27,953 nucleotides of DNA from a virus: positions 1 to 27,953 of the IMG/VR virus record IMGVR_UViG_3300034789_000697; one strand, given 5' to 3'. Below the pieces are notes generated by a model. That model was not told the DNA's origin. It made no database searches and was given only the letters and a program-made list of their open reading frames with translations. Both the position numbers and the translations under genes were made by a program. Position 1 is the stretch's first letter. Every line of letters starts with the position of its first letter. Shown here one piece after another: positions 20,472 to 25,400 of the stretch.

Positions 20472-20969
20472 TCAGTCAATAACCGTGATTTCCGAAACGA
20501 ATTGTCCTATTGCCGTAGAACCAGCTCCGCCAGCCGTCACCGTAAGAACATTTGCCGAGGTTACAGTACCAGCAAGATCACCAGTAGTACCAGCAGTATA
20601 AGATGTCTGACCCGTCAGATTACCAACAGTTCCTACAGTAGGAGCACTAGTTGGGATTGCATCAGCCTGGGTATAAGATTGACTGAAGGAGAATGCTGCT
20701 CCAGGAGTATCCTGAGTTGCTGCAATCGTTCCTGGTGAATAAACACCATTAGTGATAGTACCAGCAGAAACTGTGTTTGCAGTTGATCCGTCCGTGGTGT
20801 CAATATTTGTTCCGGAAATACTGAACGATGAACCAATTCTTGATGCGGTAGTTTTTGCAGCATCAACTGAAAGTTGAACACTTGATGCATGTTTGCTAAC
20901 CAAACCACCTGCATTTGCTACAGAAGTGGTCATCAAAACCATACCAAAAGCAAGTAATGCTTTTTTCAT
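20472..20969 (-). CDS. Small exported protein, first of a secreted trio (165 aa)
   Basis: I start it at the minus-strand ATG 20967-20969, which gives a textbook signal peptide MKKALLAFGMVLMTTSVANA/G; the longer frame adds 46 unlikely residues. The mature part is Ser/Thr/Gly/Ala-rich with repeated TAGT and SAG steps, low in charge, and has a phage- or pilin-like surface composition. A minus-strand late motif (ACTAAATA) lies 28 bases upstream. Its location after synthesis would be the periplasm or outer face of the host. Confidence 0.75.
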   Translation of the reverse strand: MKKALLAFGMVLMTTSVANAGGLVSKHASSVQLSVDAAKTTASRIGSSFSISGTNIDTTDGSTANTVSAGTITNGVYSPGTIAATQDTPGAAFSFSQSYTQADAIPTSAPTVGTVGNLTGQTSYTAGTTGDLAGTVTSANVLTVTAGGAGSTAIGQFVSEITVID

Positions 20970-20996
20970 AAATTTGTAGTATAATTCTATGGCTTT

Positions 20997-21004
20997 ATTT
21001 AGTA
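20997..21004 (-). promoter_or_regulatory. Minus-strand late promoter (ACTAAATA)
   Basis: Lies 28 bases before the start of the secreted trio and ends at the base before the plus-strand oxygenase frame. The same CTAAATA core appears at 12675 and 16277. Confidence 0.55.
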
Positions 21005-21571
21005 TTGGGTAAATTGTATCATAACGTACTAGACAAAAATATATTTCCAAGTTTTGTATGCTCATGCATTCCACAGATTGATATGATGTCTGTACTTGAA
21101 GAGGCATATGTTATTGAAAATAGATATCCATCAGAAGAAGTATCTAATGAGGGAGGATATCATTCCCCAACTTTTGTGGGAACTTCTTTTTCTTCATTAT
21201 ATGATGTTGTTAAACAGTTTTCTAACGATGTCCTTCAGCAAAAAAATCTTGGATTGACTGTAGAAAATATTGAATATTGGTGTAATATCAATAAGTGTTA
21301 TAACTATAATGTAATGCATTCTCATGGTCGTGCTGATTTAATTGGCATTTACTACGTTAAAGTTCCTCCACAATCTGGACAATTTGTAGTTTTGAGAAAT
21401 GATGGATCGCAATATTGTAATCTTTACGAAAACCGTAATGACATGTTAGAATATATTACCGAACCTGAAGAAGGTCGGTTGTATATTTTACCTGGACACT
21501 TTTGGCACTATGTAACTGGTAACAACAGTAAAGAAGATAGAATTTCAATCTCATTTAATATCTACACATGA
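21005..21571 (+). CDS. 2OG-Fe(II) oxygenase-like protein
   Basis: A dioxygenase of the small phage 2-oxoglutarate/Fe(II) type (2OG-FeII_Oxy_5-like). HSHGRADLIGIYYVKVP gives the first iron ligand(s) H105/H107. RLYILPGHFWHYV gives the distal histidine H168, and KEDRISISFNI supplies R179, which would bind 2-oxoglutarate, and the terminal SFN strand. No ATG fits: the frame opens with TTG 21005 or TTG 21014, while the first ATG (21083) would remove conserved strands. A weak TATAAT at 20980-20985 may serve it. The substrate is unknown; such phage enzymes are thought to modify proteins or nucleotides. It is coupled to the next gene by ATGA. Confidence 0.8.
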   Translation: MGKLYHNVLDKNIFPSFVCSCIPQIDMMSVLEEAYVIENRYPSEEVSNEGGYHSPTFVGTSFSSLYDVVKQFSNDVLQQKNLGLTVENIEYWCNINKCYNYNVMHSHGRADLIGIYYVKVPPQSGQFVVLRNDGSQYCNLYENRNDMLEYITEPEEGRLYILPGHFWHYVTGNNSKEDRISISFNIYT

Positions 21572-22008
21572 TTAAAAAATTTGCAGAACTTCTTGGTATC
21601 TCTAAAGAACAACCAAAAATGGAAGTAGAAACTCAAACTACACTTCTTCAGAAAAAAGCAGGTACTTATAAAGAAAAGAAAGAAGAAGGGGAAGCATTTA
21701 AACAAGATGCTATCAATTATTACACAGGTGTTCCTGCTCCTGCATATTTGGAGGATGATCCCTGGTTTGGTCCTGCTCCCAATTTAACTGAAAAGCAGCA
21801 AGATTATATGGAGCAAGAAACGCTAATCAAGCAACAGGAAGAACAGGAACGTTCTGAAGATACTTGCGAATCACACGATATTCATGCTAAGATGTACGAG
21901 ATTGCAACTCAGAACTGGACCACCGTAGCGGAAACCCAAGGCGGTTCCGAAAACTTTCAAGAAGGTCCTGGTGGTTGGAATTCTGGAACTGGTTTAGCAC
22001 AGTTTTAA
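21568..22008 (+). CDS. Acidic Glu/Gln-rich protein (146 aa)
   Basis: It starts within ATGA at the end of the oxygenase gene. It is almost wholly hydrophilic (TYKEKKEEGEAFKQD; EKQQDYMEQETLIKQQEEQE), with a Pro/Trp patch (APAYLEDDPWFGPAP) and a Gly-rich C-terminus. No membrane segment or domain was recognised. Coupling suggests a functional link with the oxygenase, perhaps as partner or substrate. Confidence 0.65.
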   Translation: MIKKFAELLGISKEQPKMEVETQTTLLQKKAGTYKEKKEEGEAFKQDAINYYTGVPAPAYLEDDPWFGPAPNLTEKQQDYMEQETLIKQQEEQERSEDTCESHDIHAKMYEIATQNWTTVAETQGGSENFQEGPGGWNSGTGLAQF

Positions 22009-22010
22009 CG

Positions 22011-22039
22011 TTGACAATCTACGCCCTGTAGTGTAGAAT
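22011..22039 (+). promoter_or_regulatory. Sigma-70-type promoter with leaderless geometry
   Basis: A perfect TTGACA (22011-22016), 17-base spacer and TAGAAT (22034-22039). Counting seven bases from the -10 places the transcription start at 22046, exactly the A of the following ATG. The promoter also stands ahead of the tRNA cluster. Confidence 0.8.
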
Positions 22040-22045
22040 ACTTTT

Positions 22046-22435
22046 ATGATTTTAGAAACCATTTTGGCATTAACGCCACTTGATTATGATCATCTTGCTC
22101 GTGCCGTTCAGGTAGAAGCAGCACCCAATACTCGTGATGAGTTTTGTGTTGCTGTTTCAATTTTGAATCGTGTTCGTTCTCCGCATTTTCCAAATACGGT
22201 AGCGGATGTTGTTTATGCGCCTGGACAGTATGAGGGATTCCGCTTTTGGAATCCTGTAGCAAAGAAAAGTGTTGTTGAGCGTCTCAAGAAAAATGAGAAC
22301 TTGCTTGCAGCATACTCGGTGATTGGTGATCGAACTGATTTCAAAGGTCAATCGCAACTCCCATATAGAATTATATCCGAGGATCCAATGTGTGATCCAA
22401 AGGGAAACTTCTTCCATTATCATTGGCAGGGGTGA
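22046..22435 (+). CDS. SleB-type cell-wall hydrolase
   Basis: A 129-residue protein matching the Hydrolase_2/SleB pattern: LARAVQVEA with the catalytic glutamate E24, then CVAVSILNRVRSPHFPNTVADVVYAPGQ. It is expected to cleave peptidoglycan glycan strands. There is no signal peptide, so release would need a holin or delivery in the virion. There is no other start in the frame and no ribosome site, because the promoter is directly upstream. Expression from a host-type promoter is odd for a lysis enzyme; it might instead aid early wall remodelling or be a passenger ahead of the tRNAs. Confidence 0.88.
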   Translation: MILETILALTPLDYDHLARAVQVEAAPNTRDEFCVAVSILNRVRSPHFPNTVADVVYAPGQYEGFRFWNPVAKKSVVERLKKNENLLAAYSVIGDRTDFKGQSQLPYRIISEDPMCDPKGNFFHYHWQG

Positions 22436-22443
22436 CCCTCCTT

Positions 22444-22517
22444 GACTCAATAGCTCAGCTGGATAGAGCAACTGCCTTCTAAGCAGTCGGTCGTAGGTTC
22501 GAATCCTACTTGAGTCG
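22444..22517 (+). tRNA. tRNA-Arg (UCU)
   Basis: A 74-base cloverleaf: acceptor GACTCAA/TTGAGTC, anticodon loop CTTCTAA on ACTGC/GCAGT, T-arm GTAGGTTCGAATCCTAC, discriminator G and no CCA. It starts eight bases after the hydrolase stop, so it is processed from that transcript. It reads AGA, a codon much used in this phage. Confidence 0.95.
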
Positions 22518-22531
22518 TTTGTCTTCTTACT

Positions 22532-22702
22532 ATGGACCCAGTTAAAATATTACTTCTACTATCTGAATTAGAAGGCAGTTCTGCTCATTTGGGCAACTTG
22601 GGTTTTGAAGAGGACAAAGAAGTTCTTAACGAAATGAAGGGTAGGTACTACAAACTATACTTCAAACTCTGTAAAGAACAAGGGAGAAATCCCTACGGAT
22701 AA
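22532..22702 (+). CDS. Small helical protein between tRNA genes (56 aa)
   Basis: ATG 22532 encodes 56 residues (MDPVKILLLLSELEGSSAHL at the start, then KGRYYKLYFKLCKEQGRNPYG). The TAA stop is immediately followed by the first base of tRNA-Asn, so the gene exactly fills the space between two tRNAs. No clear ribosome site. Amphipathic helices and the tight fit support a real gene, but its function is unknown. Confidence 0.6.
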   Translation: MDPVKILLLLSELEGSSAHLGNLGFEEDKEVLNEMKGRYYKLYFKLCKEQGRNPYG

Positions 22703-22774
22703 TCCTCTGTAGCTCAGCGGTAGAGCCGACGACTGTTAATCGTCTGGTCGCAGGTTCGAATCCTGCCGGGGGAG
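22703..22774 (+). tRNA. tRNA-Asn (GUU)
   Basis: A 72-base cloverleaf: acceptor TCCTCTG/CGGGGGA with two G-T pairs, anticodon loop CTGTTAA on GACGA/TCGTC, T-arm GCAGGTTCGAATCCTGC and discriminator G. No CCA is encoded. Confidence 0.95.
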
Positions 22775-22796
22775 TTAGGAACTTGAGACGTTCCAA

Positions 22797-22994
22797 CCAA
22801 GGTGCTCATCGGTTCGGATATACCGAAACCCTGTAGGTGAGGGTAAACCCCCTTGGATATTCACAACGGAAATTGTGTCTTACTCCATTACAAACTGTCA
22901 GAATGTTGGGTTGAGTGCCCCGTCCTCAATCAGGCGCTTGGTTGAGAAACACATTCGGATAAGTGTAATGTATTATATAAGACCATGGAGTAAT
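22797..22994 (+). ncRNA. Structured RNA candidate within the tRNA cluster
   Basis: No ORF fits here, yet pairings are dense. Module 1: CCAAGG 22797-22802 with CCTTGG 22851-22856 encloses CTCATC/GGTGAG (805-810 with 836-841) and GGTTCGG/CCGAAACC (811-817 with 823-830, one bulge). Next comes CACAA/TTGTG (862-866 with 873-877). Module 2: TTACTCCAT 22880-22888 pairs perfectly with ATGGAGTAA 22985-22993 over about 100 bases, enclosing GGTTGAG/CTCAATC (909-915 with 925-931). It resembles in position the stable RNAs C and D of the T4 tRNA region. The manA RNA motif known from marine phages is another candidate; I could not test either. Confidence 0.5.
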
Positions 22995-23001
22995 CCTAAA
23001 C

Positions 23002-23021
23002 TACAGGTTGGTTCACCTGTA
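23002..23021 (+). other. Seven-pair hairpin just upstream of tRNA-Thr
   Basis: TACAGGT (23002-23008) pairs perfectly with ACCTGTA (23015-23021), three bases before tRNA-Thr. With no T run it is likelier a processing or stability element than a terminator. Confidence 0.5.
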
Positions 23022-23023
23022 TT

Positions 23024-23096
23024 GCCTCCGTAGCTCAGCTGGTAGAGCAGGTCTTTTGTAAAGATCAGGTCGCAGGTTCAAGTCCTGTCAGAGGCT
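23024..23096 (+). tRNA. tRNA-Thr (UGU)
   Basis: A 73-base cloverleaf: acceptor GCCTCCG with CAGAGGC contains one C-A mismatch at the sixth pair. Anticodon loop TTTGTAA, T-arm GCAGGTTCAAGTCCTGT, discriminator T. No CCA is encoded. The last base is also the first T of a TTGACA promoter box. Confidence 0.92.
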
Positions 23097-23124
23097 TGAC
23101 AATCTGAAATGATTGTTATATTAT
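23096..23124 (+). promoter_or_regulatory. Sigma-70-type promoter upstream of tRNA-Gly
   Basis: TTGACA (23096-23101), 17-base spacer and TATTAT (23119-23124). The predicted transcript begins near 23131 and starts with a CATCC/GGATG hairpin (23130-23134 with 23142-23146), followed by the perfect palindrome at 23151-23166, before tRNA-Gly. Confidence 0.65.
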
Positions 23125-23172
23125 AGGTTCATCCGTGTGAAGGATGTGTCTGGGGATTAATCCCCACCACCT

Positions 23173-23244
23173 GCGGGTGTAGTTCAGTGGTAGAACGTCA
23201 GCCTTCCAAGCTGAATGTCGTCGGTTCGAACCCGATCTCCCGCT
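23173..23244 (+). tRNA. tRNA-Gly (UCC)
   Basis: A 72-base cloverleaf: acceptor GCGGGTG with CTCCCGC has one T-T mismatch. Anticodon loop CTTCCAA on TCAGC/GCTGA, T-arm GTCGGTTCGAACCCGAT, discriminator T. No CCA is encoded. Confidence 0.93.
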
Positions 23245-23268
23245 TTCTGGTTAACCGTAAAACCAGAA
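23245..23268 (+). terminator. Hairpin closing the tRNA cluster (possible terminator)
   Basis: TTCTGGTT (23245-23252) pairs perfectly with AACCAGAA (23261-23268) directly after tRNA-Gly. Only a short T-rich stretch follows, so termination may be partial. Confidence 0.45.
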
Positions 23269-23279
23269 TTTATACCTAG

Positions 23280-23287
23280 TATAAATA
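23280..23287 (+). promoter_or_regulatory. T4-type late promoter (TATAAATA)
   Basis: A perfect octamer upstream of the porin-like gene. The predicted start near 23293 gives a leader of about 100 bases, the longest in the window. Confidence 0.8.
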
Positions 23288-23291
23288 TTAC

Positions 23292-23369
23292 ACCTTTTGA
23301 AGATTTACAACAAAAGGTAACAACAGGGAGTTGTCGATTCCCTTTCCATCTGCGGGTAATCATTCCGCA
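23292..23369 (+). promoter_or_regulatory. Structured 5' leader with three consecutive hairpins
   Basis: ACCTTTTG/CAAAAGGT (23292-23299 with 23311-23318) sits at the predicted 5' end. AGGGA/TTCCCT (23325-23329 with about 23339-23343) and TGCGG/CCGCA (23351-23355 with 23365-23369) follow. The ribosome site GAGG and ATG 23393 lie after the last hairpin. A 5'-terminal stem of this kind protects ompA mRNA in E. coli from RNase E; the same purpose is inferred here. Confidence 0.55.
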
Positions 23370-23392
23370 AGTAAAAAACGAGGTTTAAACAA

Positions 23393-23758
23393 ATGATCAA
23401 ATCTGTATTCGCAGCAACTGCTGCTCTGTCTATGTCCGCAGGCGCTGCCCTTGCAGGTCCCTACGTCAACGTGGAAACGAATGCCGGTTGGGTAGGCGAC
23501 GATTATTCCGGAGCAACCACAGATCTTCATATTGGCTATGAAGGAGAAGTTGGTGCTGCCGCATACTACGTCCAGGCGGGTCCAGCAGTCGTTTCTGTTG
23601 ATGGTCAAGAGTCCGAAACTCAATTCTCTGGTAAAGCAGGTCTTGGCGTTCCCGTTAGCGATGCTATCGGAGTGTATGGAGAAGTTTCCTTCCTGACTGC
23701 AGACGATAAGGATGATCTGGGTCTTGGCGGTAAGTTGGGTGTTAAGTACAACTTCTGA
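23393..23758 (+). CDS. Porin-like outer-membrane beta-barrel protein (121 aa)
   Basis: The signal peptide MIKSVFAATAALSMSAGAALA is likely cut after A21. The mature part has alternating strands (PYVNVETNAGWVG; TDLHIGYEGEVG; AAYYVQAGPAVVS; SGKAGLGVPVS; GVYGEVSFLTA) and ends KLGVKYNF. The terminal aromatic Phe is the outer-membrane assembly signal. At about 100 mature residues it would be a small barrel of about eight strands. It would act in the host outer membrane, where it could change permeability or block superinfection. It has its own late promoter, structured leader and strong terminator. Confidence 0.8.
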   Translation: MIKSVFAATAALSMSAGAALAGPYVNVETNAGWVGDDYSGATTDLHIGYEGEVGAAAYYVQAGPAVVSVDGQESETQFSGKAGLGVPVSDAIGVYGEVSFLTADDKDDLGLGGKLGVKYNF

Positions 23759-23792
23759 TCCCATTTTTCTAGTTAATAAGGATATCCTAACA

Positions 23793-23816
23793 ACCTCCCT
23801 AAAGGGAGGTTTTTTT
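23793..23816 (+). terminator. Strong rho-independent terminator after the porin-like gene
   Basis: ACCTCCC (23793-23799), loop TAAA, GGGAGGT (23804-23810), then seven T. It makes the porin-like gene a single-gene late unit. Confidence 0.92.
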
Positions 23817-23870
23817 ATGGTTTAATTTGGATTAACCATGTTAAAATAGTAAGGTCATTTGACAAAACCG

Positions 23871-24065
23871 ATGAAAAAGTATTTAAGAGCATTCTTAAAT
23901 CCAATAACTCAGATTAATATAATGATTCTGGGTTTTTTAATACTTGTTCAGGTTATACATACCAGAGCACATCATACTCTAGAGACTGATGTCCATGGGC
24001 ATGTTCATAGAGCACTAAAAGCAAACCCAGAAATGGCACGATCTACCTGCTACGAACTTGACTAA
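23871..24065 (+). CDS. Small single-TM protein (64 aa)
   Basis: I use ATG 23871 rather than the TTG at 23859. A basic head (MKKYLRAFLNP) is followed by one transmembrane helix (INIMILGFLILVQVIH) and a His-rich tail (HHTLETDVHGHVHRALK) that could bind a metal. TAATG links it to the next gene. Function unknown. Confidence 0.65.
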   Translation: MKKYLRAFLNPITQINIMILGFLILVQVIHTRAHHTLETDVHGHVHRALKANPEMARSTCYELD

Positions 24066-24304
24066 TGAAGAAGAAAGTAAAAAAAATGATGGAATGGTTC
24101 TATGATGAATCATATAGAGGAGGACAAAACATTGCAGAATGCAAAAATCTTTATGATCTTGTAGAAAAACTGCAGTGTCGTCTAGAAGATGTGGAAAATG
24201 ATTATCTGCACTTATGTCGTGAAATTGCTATACATCGACGTGAAATTGGTAGATTACAAGGTATACTAGATACGTTAGAATCTCGGTTACCTGATGAAGA
24301 TTAA
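24065..24304 (+). CDS. Coiled-coil hypothetical protein (79 aa)
   Basis: It starts with a basic stretch (MKKKVKKMMEW), followed by a continuous charged helix from residue 25 to 75 (DLVEKLQCRLEDVENDYLHL within it) with heptad-like leucines. Likely a dimeric coiled coil. It overlaps the previous stop (TAATG) and the next start by eleven bases. Confidence 0.65.
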   Translation: MKKKVKKMMEWFYDESYRGGQNIAECKNLYDLVEKLQCRLEDVENDYLHLCREIAIHRREIGRLQGILDTLESRLPDED

Positions 24305-24479
24305 TCTGTGGTATTCAAAGAGTATGTCTCAGTGGCGTTGGACACTTGTGGAAGAGTGGAGAAACGGCGTCACTAAGACCGAACAACACTCTGGACAACA
24401 ACCGATGTTGCGTGATGCAATGGAAGATGTTGCCAAAACTGTAGAGTATATGTTAAAATATGAGGAGAAGGGCGATTAG
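24294..24479 (+). CDS. Small hypothetical protein ending in tRNA-Val (61 aa)
   Basis: A 61-residue protein with several Trp (LWYSKSMSQWRWTLVEEW) in a beta-like N-terminus and a helical C-terminus. Its last two codons and TAG stop are the first ten bases of tRNA-Val; the stop is U8-A9-G10 of the tRNA. An internal ATG at 24324 is an alternative start. It could not be extended or altered at its end without harming the tRNA. Confidence 0.65.
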   Translation: MKINLWYSKSMSQWRWTLVEEWRNGVTKTEQHSGQQPMLRDAMEDVAKTVEYMLKYEEKGD

Positions 24480-24541
24480 CGCAGCGGTAGCGCAGCTGCT
24501 TTACACGCAGTTGGTCATTGGTTCGAATCCGATATTGCCCA
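24470..24541 (+). tRNA. tRNA-Val (UAC)
   Basis: A 72-base cloverleaf: acceptor GGGCGAT with ATTGCCC (one G-T pair), strong D-stem GCGC/GCGC, anticodon loop TTTACAC, T-arm ATTGGTTCGAATCCGAT, discriminator A. No CCA is encoded. It overlaps the upstream CDS by ten bases and is followed at once by TATAAATA. Confidence 0.95.
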
Positions 24542-24549
24542 TATAAATA
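24542..24549 (+). promoter_or_regulatory. T4-type late promoter abutting tRNA-Val
   Basis: A perfect TATAAATA begins at the base after the tRNA discriminator. It would drive the zinc-ribbon gene. Confidence 0.8.
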
Positions 24550-24566
24550 GATGTGGAAAGACTTCT

Positions 24567-24848
24567 GTGAAGGAAGGAACACATTATAAAAACATGGATA
24601 ATGTTAAAATAAGATGCCGCTCCTGTGGTAAGGAGTTAATTGGGCATCCAAGTAGGACTGTTTGTTGTGGTTGCCCAAATATGACAACTATTCGTGGAGA
24701 TAGAATCTCTGCAGTTGACTTAGGTCAAGTTATCATGTTAAACTCTTATACAAGTAAAAAAGAAACCGTTCTTACTCAGCAAGATATTGAGTGGCAAGAA
24801 CAAAGAAGACAACGCAAAGTTCGTAAAATGAATTTTGAAGTTCGTTAG
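24567..24848 (+). CDS. Zinc-ribbon protein (93 aa, or 84 aa from ATG 24594)
   Basis: C-x2-C (IRCRSCGKEL) and C-C-x-C (TVCCGCPNM) form a likely zinc knuckle near the N-terminus. The C-terminal third is a basic helix (EWQEQRRQRKVRKM). Two starts are possible: GTG 24567 with GGAAAG seven bases upstream, or ATG 24594 with a poorly spaced site. It is late-expressed. It may bind nucleic acid, perhaps as a regulator or a virion protein. Confidence 0.7.
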   Translation: MKEGTHYKNMDNVKIRCRSCGKELIGHPSRTVCCGCPNMTTIRGDRISAVDLGQVIMLNSYTSKKETVLTQQDIEWQEQRRQRKVRKMNFEVR

Positions 24849-24885
24849 GAAACTCACACATTAGTGCATGATTAGAAGTACTTAC

Positions 24886-24891
24886 TATAAT
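24886..24891 (+). promoter_or_regulatory. Sigma-70-type -10 element (TATAAT) of the metabolic operon
   Basis: A perfect TATAAT in the only gap (50 bases) before the operon running to zwf. No good -35 is present at 16-18 bases, so it may need an activator. The predicted start at 24898 is one base before ATG 24899. Confidence 0.5.
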
Positions 24892-24898
24892 AGCTAGT

Positions 24899-25081
24899 AT
24901 GTATTTTAAACTAAAACAAATGGACAAAACATCCTATGAAAATTGGGTGAGAGTCAAAGAATCTTTAGAAGAGTCAGGAAGTACGGACAATTTCTATTAT
25001 AGGAGAGCTTGTGCTATAGTATCGGGAGGACCCGATCCAATGGAAAATCTGCCCAATGTCGCACAGGATGGATCAAATTAA
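24899..25081 (+). CDS. Small hypothetical protein (60 aa)
   Basis: A 60-residue soluble protein (MYFKLKQMDKTSYENWVRVK at the start; FYYRRACAIVSGGPDP later) with no known domain. It is the first gene of the run leading to PTOX, gnd and zwf. An internal ATG at 24920 is an alternative start. The -10 element upstream leaves essentially no leader. Confidence 0.6.
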   Translation: MYFKLKQMDKTSYENWVRVKESLEESGSTDNFYYRRACAIVSGGPDPMENLPNVAQDGSN

Positions 25082-25277
25082 ACCAGCTCACTATGTCACT
25101 CGCGAAGAGTGTCAGGAGATGATAGATGCTGCAATAAGACAACATAATCGTAATGCTTCAATTATTTCAATGTGTGTTGGATGGGTTGTTCTTGCACTTT
25201 TTGCTGAGGGTTTACTTCGACTCATCGGCGTGATTGATCCAATTTTTCCCTGGTTAAAAATCACACTACAGTCTTAA
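25068..25277 (+). CDS. Small single-TM protein (69 aa)
   Basis: ATG 25068 is preferred over ATG 25056. A polar head (IKPAHYVTREECQEMIDAAI) precedes a transmembrane segment (IISMCVGWVVLALFAEGLL) and a short tail. It overlaps the previous gene by 14 bases and ends directly before the next ATG. Function unknown; its place ahead of PTOX might mean membrane co-localisation. Confidence 0.6.
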   Translation: MDQIKPAHYVTREECQEMIDAAIRQHNRNASIISMCVGWVVLALFAEGLLRLIGVIDPIFPWLKITLQS

Positions 25278-25400
25278 ATGAACGCTGACGAAAAAAGAGA
25301 GTTCTATAAAGGACTCCGCGAGCGCATCAAACAACTTAGAATAGAACACTTATTTGAAGAACCTTGTCCTTTATATGAGGATACAGATGAAGAAACTTAA
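25278..25400 (+). CDS. Very small charged protein before PTOX (40 aa)
   Basis: ATG 25278 follows the previous TAA at once. It encodes 40 residues: a basic helix (EKREFYKGLRERIKQLRIEH) and an acidic tail (YEDTDEET). It overlaps the PTOX start by 14 bases, so it is likely to couple translation into PTOX. Confidence 0.55.
   Translation: MNADEKREFYKGLRERIKQLRIEHLFEEPCPLYEDTDEET

Noticed and set aside
20970-21107. 46-residue extension of the secreted protein at 20472-20969
   Set aside because: It would put the signal peptide in the interior; the ATG at 20967-20969 gives a normal one and fits the late promoter.
22775-23023. Degenerate tRNA or group I intron in the spacer
   Set aside because: No T-arm consensus or conserved intron core was found; the pairings form a different layout.
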